The notes under the pieces: model-generated | Told to the model about the DNA's origin: nothing | The model's input: only the letters and a program-made list of their open reading frames with translations | The model's database searches: none | Made by a program: the position numbers and the translations under genes | Assembly: GCA_902555945.1 (NCBI GenBank) | Contig: CACDUS010000005.1 | Span: forward strand, 17,733 to 81,732 | DNA: 64,000 nt | From: an uncultured Pelagibacteraceae bacterium | Lineage (GTDB): Bacteria > Pseudomonadota > Alphaproteobacteria > Pelagibacterales > Pelagibacteraceae | Reading direction: 5' to 3' | Part shown: positions 1-8,377 of the stretch, piece by piece | Position numbering within the stretch: position 1 is the stretch's first letter | How the letters are laid out: each line of letters begins with the position of its first letter

Positions 1-910
1 ACCACACAGAAGAATAGCACAAAGGTGGTGGTTCATTATGTGCAGGCTGAGCAGCATCTACTATTTTCCATCCATTTTTTTCGAATAACTCTCTTTGCTC
101 ATTTGGAAGTCTTCTTTGTGGATTGTTAATTATTAATCCTTCTTTAATTGGAGTAAAGGTTGCATCTATGTGTATTGGATATGGATCTCCAGGAAAATTT
201 ACTGCATGCACTCTATGATCTTTATAGTGTCGTTTTAACCAATCAATGCCTTTTAAGTTTGTTGTAAAACCATGTTGAACAACTAAATCTTTTCCAAATC
301 TCAATACATCTGCAGCATCAAACAATGGCTCTTCTTCTGTTGTTACAAAAAATTTATCTTCAGTCCATTTAAGTCTCTTTTGAATTCCAATTTTATCAGA
401 TAAATAATCTTTGCGATAATCCGCATCTGTCAATCTAGGTTTAGGCGCCGACTCATGTTTCATATGAGGATCGTTATCATAATAATGCTTTAAAAGTGGT
501 CGATAACATAGGTATTCAAACCAGCGACATCTATAACTCATTGTCGCCTCTAAAATTTCATTTCCAACAGTTAACAAAACATCTCTTGGAGGCATACAGC
601 CAAACATAGTTTCTGATTCCCAATCTGGTGTCGAAGTTTTTTGATTAAAATTAATTGGTGTTGGTCTGTCTACTTTTATTCCTCTTTTAATTAGTATGTT
701 TGAAAAATCATCTAGGAGTTGATTTGCTTTATCAACCGTGTCTTTAGTTCTGGGACCAAATTGTCCTCTCATATCAGAATCTTCTGGAACTTTTGCATCA
801 AGAGCAGGTTCAGGTGCAGGAATACAAGTTCCATCTGCTCTGCCGACAATTACATGTTTAAGTGGATCCCATTCATTCCAACTATTTACGATAACTTTAT
901 TTTTACTCAT
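1..910 (-). CDS. Glycine (arginine:glycine) amidinotransferase, partial (C-terminus beyond window start)
   Basis: Own translation of the minus strand from ATG at 910: MSKNKVIVNSWNEWDPLKHVIVGRADGTCIPAPEP...TPDWESETMFGCMPPRDVLLTVGNEILEATMSYRCRWFEY...EEPLFDAADVLRFGKDL...IHIDATFTPI; closely resembles AGAT (NEWDPL..VIVGRA, DAAD, HIDATF motifs). Not in ORF track because it runs off the window. Confidence 0.9.
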   Translation of the reverse strand, partial: MSKNKVIVNSWNEWDPLKHVIVGRADGTCIPAPEPALDAKVPEDSDMRGQFGPRTKDTVDKANQLLDDFSNILIKRGIKVDRPTPINFNQKTSTPDWESETMFGCMPPRDVLLTVGNEILEATMSYRCRWFEYLCYRPLLKHYYDNDPHMKHESAPKPRLTDADYRKDYLSDKIGIQKRLKWTEDKFFVTTEEEPLFDAADVLRFGKDLVVQHGFTTNLKGIDWLKRHYKDHRVHAVNFPGDPYPIHIDATFTPIKEGLIINNPQRRLPNEQRELFEKNGWKIVDAAQPAHNEPPPLCYSSVW

Positions 911-911
911 T

Positions 912-2129
912 TTACCCTTTTATGACATTGTGTTCAGGTCCAAATGGAAATTTAGTAATATTTTCTGATCCATTTTTACTGATTACTAAAATATCGTGCT
1001 CCCTATAACCACCGGCACCTGGTTTACCTTCAGGAATTAAAATCATTGGTTCCATGGAAACAACCATATTTTCTTCTAAAACTGTATCAATATCCTCTCT
1101 AAGCTCTAAACCTGATTCTCTTCCATAAAAATGTGAAAGAACCCCAAAAGAATGTCCATAACCAAAAGTTCTGTATTGTAAATATCCAAGTTCAGCAAAC
1201 AATTCATTTAACTCATTACAAATATCCGAACATTTAGTACCTGGTTTTATTAATTCTAATCCTCTCTTATGAACTTTTACATTTGCTTCCCAAGCTTTTA
1301 AAGATTGATCATCAACAGAATTCAAAAAAAGTGTTCTTTCAAGAGCAGTGTAATAACCTGAAATCATTGGAAAAGTATTTAAAGATAAAATATCACCATT
1401 TACTAATTTACGATTAGTTTTTGGGTTATGTGCACCATCTGTATTTATTCCAGATTGAAACCATACCCAAGTATCCATATATTCAGCGTCAGGATAGGTT
1501 TTTGCAATTTCTCTTTCCATCTTATCCCTTCCACTAATTGCAATTTCTAATTCTGTAGCTCCTTCTTTTATATTTTTTACAATCTCTTCCCCACCTAAAT
1601 CAGCAATTCTCGCTCCATTTTTTATTATTTCTATTTCCTCGTCTGATTTTATCATTCTAAGTTTCATAAGTTCTTTTGAAATATCACTAAATACTGAAAA
1701 TGAAAAAATTGATCGAATTTTTTCATTTATCTCTAATGTTACATGATCATTTTCAATTCCAATATTTTTTGGAGGATCATCTCTTCCAATAATTGACACT
1801 ATGGCTCTCAAAAAATTATCTCTTTTCCAGTCAGTATAAATAACATTATCACAGTGTGATCTTCGCCAAGGCTGACTTGCGTCTATATTAGCAGAGATAG
1901 TTGAAATTTTTTTATTTGTTATCACGCACCCATAAGGTCTTCCAAAAGAACAATAAATAAAACCCGTGTAGTAAGCAATGTTGTGCATTGAAGTCAAAAT
2001 AATCATATCAATATTCTTTTTATCCATTACGGACCGTAATTTACTTACTCTTTGTTCATATTCTTTATTTGAAAAAGGAAGTTTTACCTTTTCACCATTC
2101 TTTAACGTAAAAAAATCAGGTCTATCCAT
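912..2129 (-). CDS. Creatinase (creatine amidinohydrolase), M24 family
   Basis: Full-length similarity to remembered Pseudomonas creatinase: YCSFGRPY, ISANIDASQPWRRS, NVIYTDWKRDN, WFQSGINTDGAHNP, YYTALERTLF, YRTFGYGHSFG, VVSMEPM; catalytic His/Glu positions retained. Confidence 0.92.
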   Translation of the reverse strand: MDRPDFFTLKNGEKVKLPFSNKEYEQRVSKLRSVMDKKNIDMIILTSMHNIAYYTGFIYCSFGRPYGCVITNKKISTISANIDASQPWRRSHCDNVIYTDWKRDNFLRAIVSIIGRDDPPKNIGIENDHVTLEINEKIRSIFSFSVFSDISKELMKLRMIKSDEEIEIIKNGARIADLGGEEIVKNIKEGATELEIAISGRDKMEREIAKTYPDAEYMDTWVWFQSGINTDGAHNPKTNRKLVNGDILSLNTFPMISGYYTALERTLFLNSVDDQSLKAWEANVKVHKRGLELIKPGTKCSDICNELNELFAELGYLQYRTFGYGHSFGVLSHFYGRESGLELREDIDTVLEENMVVSMEPMILIPEGKPGAGGYREHDILVISKNGSENITKFPFGPEHNVIKG

Positions 2130-2143
2130 AAAACAACAAGAAA

Positions 2144-3049
2144 TTAATTTAGAGCAATGTATCTCTTATTCCATCGCATAATAAGACTATAATAAATTAG
2201 TGAAATAAAAAGAAAAAATCCACCAACTATTGTATTAGTTGATGGGATTTCATTAATACCAAACAATGGTAACCATACCCAAAAAATTCCACCTATAACT
2301 TCTGTTAAAGATAGTAAGGTTAGTTCAGCTGCTGGGATTGCTTTTGATCCAATGGAGTATAAAATAAGTCCCAAACAAACTAAAGTTCCGTGTAAAGAAA
2401 ACATTGCACTGTTATAACTTGTAGCAAAAAATGGCTGACCTTTAATCAAAATCATTAATGTAGCTATTACAAAACAAAATAAACCAGCAACAGCTACAGT
2501 GGTAAATTTAGGGGTTTCTTTTCTCCATCTTAAAGTAACTGAAAACACAGAAAAACCTATAGAAGATGTGATACCAAAAACAAAACCTATTAAAGAATTT
2601 TTTTCGGTATTACCTACAGCCATGATTATAATTCCAATGGTTGCGATAATAATTGACACCCAGACGTTATAAGAAATCTTTTCTTTTAAAAATAAAAAAG
2701 CCAACAAAGCAGTAAAAAAAGGCATAGCAGCCAAACACAAAAGAGTAATAGCTGCAGAAGTGTTAGTTATTGAATAAATAAATGAAATCATTGCTATTCC
2801 AAGTCCCACACCACCAACAAGTCCAGATTTTCCAACTTTTTTATAATTTTTATAAAAATTCATTCCCTCTTCAAAATACAAATACAAATTTAAAATTATA
2901 AAAATTGTTAAGCCTCTCCCAAAAATGTATTGCCAAGGAACCATATGAGGATCACTCATATATCTTACAACTAAAGGACCAAAGGACCAAAGAATACCAG
3001 CAAACAAAACTACAGGTACGGCTATTTTTTCATTTTTAAGCTCTAACAT
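2144..3049 (-). CDS. EamA/DMT-superfamily permease
   Basis: About 10 hydrophobic segments, EamA-like pattern (LWSFGPLVVRYM; FLFLKEKIS; second-half repeat). Confidence 0.85.
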   Translation of the reverse strand: MLELKNEKIAVPVVLFAGILWSFGPLVVRYMSDPHMVPWQYIFGRGLTIFIILNLYLYFEEGMNFYKNYKKVGKSGLVGGVGLGIAMISFIYSITNTSAAITLLCLAAMPFFTALLAFLFLKEKISYNVWVSIIIATIGIIIMAVGNTEKNSLIGFVFGITSSIGFSVFSVTLRWRKETPKFTTVAVAGLFCFVIATLMILIKGQPFFATSYNSAMFSLHGTLVCLGLILYSIGSKAIPAAELTLLSLTEVIGGIFWVWLPLFGINEIPSTNTIVGGFFLFISLIYYSLIMRWNKRYIALN

Positions 3050-3098
3050 ATTAGATATTTAATTCTAATTAGTTTGAACTACAACAAAAATAGTTTTC

Positions 3099-4352
3099 TC
3101 AAATTAAAATTTTTTGTGGATGGTTTGGAACATAACACTCGACTATATCTCCTTTTTTAAATTTAGATTTACCAGATGGTAACAATGTCCAAATATTTGA
3201 TTTAATAAAAGATTGAATTTTAAAAGACTCTTGACCTTTTAATATTTCTGTTTCAATTTTACCATTTTTAGTTGTATTAATTTTACTTTTTACGAATCTT
3301 GTAAAATTAATTTTCTTAGAAAATTTATTTTTTAAAACCGCTTTTAAAGGTTGTTCCTCAGTAATTCCAAGAAGATTTTGTAAAAATGGATAAACAAAAA
3401 ATCTGAAACAAGCAGCTGATGAAATTGGATTTCCAGGAAGACCAAATAAAACTTTATGTTTATCTTTAAATTTTGCAAATAAAATAGGCTTACCAGGTCT
3501 TATTGCAACACCTTTAAAATAATTTGAGAGCTTATTTTTCTTTACTATATTTGGTATAAAATCAAACTTGCCAGCTGATACTGCTCCAGAGGTAATGATA
3601 ATATCAGTTTTTGATTTAAACATTTTTTTTATTTCTTTTTCAAATCTAATCAAATGATTGTCTTTTAATGTTCCTCCATTTTTAAAATTAAACAAAAAAT
3701 TATTACTCAATGAATTAATGTAATAACTATTTGAATTCCTAACTTTCCAATCTGGAATTCTTTTTTGATTTGATATTTCGTTTCCTGTTGAAAAAAATAA
3801 TATATTGGGTTTTCTCTTAACTTTAATAGAGTCTATTCCTAATGACTTCAAAGCCAAAATATGAACCGGAAGTATAATAGTTCCCTTTTTAATTAATAAG
3901 TCATTTTTTTTATAATCTGATCCTTTAAATCTTATATGTTGATATTTTTTTATTTTTTTATCGATTAAAATATATTTTGGGTTTTTTTTATTTGGGTAAA
4001 AAACTATATTTTCTATTGGTATAATTGTATCAAAACCTTTTGGGATAATTGAGCCGGTCATTATTTCGTAAGTTTGGAATTTTTTAGATTTTTTATTAAT
4101 TGTTTTGTCCCCAGCTGCAATTGTTCCAATAATTTTAAATAACCCTTTTTTTTTCATATTCAAATTTTTTGTATCCTTTGAATTAATCACAAAGCCATCA
4201 AAAGCTGCATTATCAGCTGCAGGATTATTAACTTTTGAAAAAATATTATTTGCTGTCACTCTATTTAAACAACTATTAACTTTTATAATTTCATTACCAA
4301 TGTTAATTTTTGATTTTTTTAGTATTTTAATAGAACTTTTATAACTAATCAT
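3099..4352 (-). CDS. moeA: Molybdopterin molybdenumtransferase MoeA
   Basis: NPAADNAAFDGFVI, EIMTGSIIPKGFDTIIPIE, FFSTGNEI, TSGAVSAGKFDFI, LFGLPGNPIS motifs. Confidence 0.92.
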   Translation of the reverse strand: MISYKSSIKILKKSKINIGNEIIKVNSCLNRVTANNIFSKVNNPAADNAAFDGFVINSKDTKNLNMKKKGLFKIIGTIAAGDKTINKKSKKFQTYEIMTGSIIPKGFDTIIPIENIVFYPNKKNPKYILIDKKIKKYQHIRFKGSDYKKNDLLIKKGTIILPVHILALKSLGIDSIKVKRKPNILFFSTGNEISNQKRIPDWKVRNSNSYYINSLSNNFLFNFKNGGTLKDNHLIRFEKEIKKMFKSKTDIIITSGAVSAGKFDFIPNIVKKNKLSNYFKGVAIRPGKPILFAKFKDKHKVLFGLPGNPISSAACFRFFVYPFLQNLLGITEEQPLKAVLKNKFSKKINFTRFVKSKINTTKNGKIETEILKGQESFKIQSFIKSNIWTLLPSGKSKFKKGDIVECYVPNHPQKILI

Positions 4353-4953
4353 TTTCCATAATCTTATATGCTTTTTCTAAATCTTCCTTAGTATTAATAT
4401 TAAAAAAAGGATCCTTTTCTTTATAATCAACATTAATTATTTCTACATCTACTGAATCTGCCCAAAGCTCTACTTTTCTCTCACCTTTTTGAATATCAGA
4501 TTCTAATTTATCCAACAAATCCATAGACCAGAGTCCAAATATATTATGTCTCGTATTTTTATTCTTAATAAAAAATAATTTATTTTTTTTAATATCAATC
4601 TTCTCATAAAAAATTTTTAACTCATTTTTTGTAAAAAAAGGTGTGTCTGAAGGAAATGTTGATATCCATTTGTAATCTTTTTTATTATTTTTTATCCATT
4701 TCATTGCAGTCAAAATACCACCTAAGGGTCCTACTCCTTCAATGATATCTTTTGTTATTGATATCTTTGTCGAGTGTTTAAATTTAATTTGATTATTTGA
4801 AATAATTAAAATTTCTTTAAACTGATCAATTATTTCAGAAAGAATATAGTCTATTAATATTTTATTGTTTAATTTTACTTGAGTTTTATCCTCACCAAAT
4901 CTCTGTGACTTACCACCTGCTAGTACAACACCTAAAATCTTGTTATGATCCAT
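4345..4953 (-). CDS. mobA: Molybdenum cofactor guanylyltransferase MobA
   Basis: N-terminal GVVLAGGKSQRFGEDK nucleotidyltransferase motif, PSDTPFF; overlaps moeA start. Confidence 0.9.
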   Translation of the reverse strand: MDHNKILGVVLAGGKSQRFGEDKTQVKLNNKILIDYILSEIIDQFKEILIISNNQIKFKHSTKISITKDIIEGVGPLGGILTAMKWIKNNKKDYKWISTFPSDTPFFTKNELKIFYEKIDIKKNKLFFIKNKNTRHNIFGLWSMDLLDKLESDIQKGERKVELWADSVDVEIINVDYKEKDPFFNINTKEDLEKAYKIMEND

Positions 4954-4996
4954 TAAAGAAAATATAAAACATTAATATTTGATTTAAAGAGATAAT

Positions 4997-5395
4997 ATGG
5001 ACTTAAGAATTTTAGAAATAGCATCAAATACAGAGAACAATAAAATTCTCGATAAACATACACATAAATCTAAAAATAAAAATCCAATTTGCGGTGATGA
5101 AATGGAAATCAGTCTTATAATCAAAAATAACAAAGTTGTAGATATGGGTTATCAATGTAAGTCATGTATTTATTGTCAGGCATCTGTAAGTCTTCTTTCA
5201 CAAAATATTAAAACTAAAACTCTTGATGAAGTAAAAGATTTTATAAAAATTTGTGAAAATATTTTTGAAAATAATAAAATTATTTTAGAAAAGAAATGGA
5301 TGATTTTTAAAGAACTTTTTGATAAAAAAAATATATCAAGAAAAGAATGTTTGTTACTTCCAATACGAACTATTGAAAAAGCACTTAATGATTAA
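4997..5395 (+). CDS. NifU/IscU-like iron-sulfur scaffold protein
   Basis: NPICGDEMEI...GYQCKSCIYCQASVSLLSQNIKTKTLDEV: NifU N-terminal-like Cys pattern. Confidence 0.75.
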   Translation: MDLRILEIASNTENNKILDKHTHKSKNKNPICGDEMEISLIIKNNKVVDMGYQCKSCIYCQASVSLLSQNIKTKTLDEVKDFIKICENIFENNKIILEKKWMIFKELFDKKNISRKECLLLPIRTIEKALND

Positions 5396-5864
5396 CTTAA
5401 ATAAAGAAATTTTTAAAAAAGCTTTAATAGCTGGTTTCTTTTCAGCTTTTACAATTGGTGTGTTGACTGTTCTTACTTACAAAAGTGCTTTGGGTTTATT
5501 TTTAGCAGGATCATTTGGATCATCAATGGTTTTATTATTCGGTTTTCCAGAAAGTCCATTTGCTCAACCACGTAATGTTTTTTTCGGACACTTAGTGACA
5601 ACTTTGGTTGGAGTTATTTTTGTTAACTTCATACCATTACCAATATTTATCAATATAGCTATTGCAGTTGGTGCAGGCATTTTTTTTATGATATTGCTAA
5701 ATGTAACACATCCTCCTGCAGGTGGAAATCCTGTAATGGTTATCATTGGCAGCGTATCATACGATTATCTACTCTTCCCAATAATTTCAGGGTGCTTTAT
5801 AATTATACTTTTAGCAATAATTATAAATAAATTTATCTTAAAAAAAAACTATCCTTCAAAATAA
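5388..5864 (+). CDS. HPP family integral membrane protein
   Basis: GSFGSSMVLLFGFPESPFAQPRNVFFGH and HPPAGGNP motifs; start placed at internal Met (ATG 5388) rather than ORF start 5319. Confidence 0.85.
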   Translation: MINLNKEIFKKALIAGFFSAFTIGVLTVLTYKSALGLFLAGSFGSSMVLLFGFPESPFAQPRNVFFGHLVTTLVGVIFVNFIPLPIFINIAIAVGAGIFFMILLNVTHPPAGGNPVMVIIGSVSYDYLLFPIISGCFIIILLAIIINKFILKKNYPSK

Positions 5865-5868
5865 TATA

Positions 5869-6708
5869 ATGAATTCTAAATATAAAATTACAAAATTTAC
5901 AAAAGATAAATTAGAAAATATAGAAGACTTAATTTCTATTGAAGAACCTTTAGAAATTTCTTTAAGATTTAAAGATAAAGAAAAATGGATAACAAAAAGT
6001 TTATCGATAACAATGAGAACTCCAGGACATGATGAAGATTTAGTTAGAGGATTTTTGTTTAACGAGCAAATTATTCAAAATATTAAAGATATCGAAAATA
6101 TAGAAAGTTTTGGTGATAAAGTTGGTCAATACAATATTCAAAATAAAATACTTGTTACTTTAAATAACTCACAAAATGTAAATATTTCAAACATTAAAAG
6201 AGAATTTTTAACAAACTCATCTTGTGGTGTATGTGGAAAATCCTCTCTTGATGCTTTAGAAATTATAAAAAAAGACAAAACTCCAAAATCAAATCCAAAA
6301 TTAAGAAAAGAAATAATAATTAATTCACCATTGATCCTTAGAAAAAATCAATCTGAATTTGCAAAAACTGGTGGTATCCATGCTAGTGGATTATTCTCAT
6401 CAAATGGTAGTTTAATATCTTTAAGAGAAGATGTAGGTAGACACAATGCATTAGATAAGATGATTGGTGATTCACTGTTGAACAACTATCTCAAACCAAA
6501 TGACCAATTTATCACTTGCTCAGGACGCTTAAATTTTGAATTAGTTCAAAAAGTTTTAATGACAAATATTGGCTTAATGATTGGGGTGGGTGCGCCAACT
6601 AGCCTAGCAATTGATCTTGCGAATAGATTTGACATGACCTTGGTAGGTTTCGTAAAAGAGGACAGTTTTAATATTTATACAAATAACCAAAAAGTTATTG
6701 TAAATTAA
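5869..6708 (+). CDS. fdhD: Formate dehydrogenase accessory sulfurtransferase FdhD
   Basis: MRTPGHDEDLVRGFLFNE, SSCGVCGKSSLDAL, TGGIHASGLF, REDVGRHNALDK, GAPTSLAIDLA. Confidence 0.95.
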   Translation: MNSKYKITKFTKDKLENIEDLISIEEPLEISLRFKDKEKWITKSLSITMRTPGHDEDLVRGFLFNEQIIQNIKDIENIESFGDKVGQYNIQNKILVTLNNSQNVNISNIKREFLTNSSCGVCGKSSLDALEIIKKDKTPKSNPKLRKEIIINSPLILRKNQSEFAKTGGIHASGLFSSNGSLISLREDVGRHNALDKMIGDSLLNNYLKPNDQFITCSGRLNFELVQKVLMTNIGLMIGVGAPTSLAIDLANRFDMTLVGFVKEDSFNIYTNNQKVIVN

Positions 6709-6721
6709 AAAGGAATTTGCG

Positions 6722-8377
6722 GTGTCTAAAAACATAAGTAATTTATCTGGAAGAGTTGGCCTAAAAGACAATTTATTTAAAAAAATGTCTGAAAATGTTC
6801 TTAATGACTCACCAAAAGATATTAAAGAAATTGCAAAAGAATATAATTTAGGTGTTTCAACAATACATGGTGCTGAAAGTTTTTATGAATTTCTAAGGCC
6901 TTCTCATAGAGAAAAAAAAGCTTTTGTTTGTAACGGAAGTGCTTGCATGTGTGCAGGAACCCAAGAAAAATTAAAAGATAAATTAAAAGAAAAATTAGGC
7001 GATGACAAAGTTGGGGAAATGTTCTGTTTAGGGCACTGTTATGAAAATCATGCATTTCATTATGATGGAGAAAATTATGCTGGAAAAGATATTGAAAAAA
7101 TTGATCAAATTCTAAATGGTGAAAATATTAAGCAAGAAAAATTTTTTTCAAAAAGTTATGCAACCACAAGTTTTTTAATGGATGACAAACTTTCTTCAAC
7201 AGATCAGTTCAAAGATCAGTTAAATAGATTTCTAAAAATAGATAAAAAAGAAATTGTAAAATCATTACTGGACTCAAATCTAACTGGTAGAGGTGGTGCT
7301 GGTTTTCCTACAGGAATGAAATGGGATTTTTGTAGTAAAGCAAAAGGAGATAAAAAATATGTTATTTGTAATGCTGATGAAGGAGATTCTGGTGCTTTCT
7401 CAGATAGATATTTATTAGAAGATCAACCTCTTAAAGTTATTTTTGGAATGGTAATTTGTGGTTTTGTAATTGGAAGTAATGAAGGAGTTTTATATATTAG
7501 AGGTGAATACCCTAAATCTATCGAGGCAATAAATGGAAGTATTAATGAACTTAAAAAATTGGGTCTTTTGGGTGAAAATATTTTAGGAACAGATTTTTCA
7601 TTTGATTTAGGAATTTGTATTGGACAAGGTGCTTATATCTGTGGAGAAGAAACAGCTCTTATTGCATCAATCGAAGGAAGAAGAGCAGAAGTTGATGTGA
7701 GACCACCCTTTCCTGTTACAGAGGGACTTTATAAAAAACCAACAGTAGTTAATAATGTTGAAACTTTAGCTGCTGCATCTGGAATATTAATTAATGGTTC
7801 AGATAAATTTTCTTCAGTTGGAAATAAAAAATCAGCAGGTACTAAATTAGTTTGTTTAGATAGTTTTTTTAATAATCCTGGTGTTTATGAAATTGATATG
7901 GGTACTCCAATGAAAAAAATATTTAACGAAATTGGTGGAGGATATAAAGAAGAAATAAAAGCATTTCAGATTGGTGGACCATTAGGTGGTGTCGTTCCTT
8001 TAGCTGAAATTGATAAACTAAACTTAGATTTTCAAGAGTTTACTGCCAAAGGATTTATGTTAGGTCATGCAAGTGTTGTGAGTATTCCTAAAGATTTTCC
8101 AATGACTGAATATATTCATCATCTATTTGAATTTTCAGCAGAAGAGTCATGTGGTAAATGTTTTCCTGGAAGGCTTGGGTCCTACAGAGGAAAAGAAATG
8201 TTTGATCAAGCTAAGAAAAAGACTGCTAAAATTCCATTAAAATTGTTAAATGAATTATTGATTACTATGCAAAAGGGCTGTTTATGCGCACTTTGCGGTG
8301 CAATACCTACTCCCATTATGAACATCTTAAAATATTTTGGTGATGAAATGAAAAGTGATATGGTAAAAGATAACTAA
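6722..8377 (+). CDS. fdsB: NAD-dependent formate dehydrogenase, fused NuoE-like (gamma) + NuoF-like (beta) subunit; GTG start
   Basis: N-terminal thioredoxin-like [2Fe-2S] region (VCNGSACMCAG...CLGHCYENHAF) followed by NuoF-like GRGGAGFPTGMKW, NADEGDSGAFSDR, GAYICGEETALI, ESCGKCFPGRLG. Confidence 0.9.
   Translation: MSKNISNLSGRVGLKDNLFKKMSENVLNDSPKDIKEIAKEYNLGVSTIHGAESFYEFLRPSHREKKAFVCNGSACMCAGTQEKLKDKLKEKLGDDKVGEMFCLGHCYENHAFHYDGENYAGKDIEKIDQILNGENIKQEKFFSKSYATTSFLMDDKLSSTDQFKDQLNRFLKIDKKEIVKSLLDSNLTGRGGAGFPTGMKWDFCSKAKGDKKYVICNADEGDSGAFSDRYLLEDQPLKVIFGMVICGFVIGSNEGVLYIRGEYPKSIEAINGSINELKKLGLLGENILGTDFSFDLGICIGQGAYICGEETALIASIEGRRAEVDVRPPFPVTEGLYKKPTVVNNVETLAAASGILINGSDKFSSVGNKKSAGTKLVCLDSFFNNPGVYEIDMGTPMKKIFNEIGGGYKEEIKAFQIGGPLGGVVPLAEIDKLNLDFQEFTAKGFMLGHASVVSIPKDFPMTEYIHHLFEFSAEESCGKCFPGRLGSYRGKEMFDQAKKKTAKIPLKLLNELLITMQKGCLCALCGAIPTPIMNILKYFGDEMKSDMVKDN

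Noticed and set aside
719-968. Two overlapping plus-strand ORFs (719-925, 738-968)
   Set aside because: Antisense to the well-supported glycine amidinotransferase; no recognisable family.
5319-5864. HPP protein starting at 5319
   Set aside because: The first 23 residues overlap the NifU-like gene in another frame; an internal ATG at 5388 gives a normal HPP-family N-terminus.
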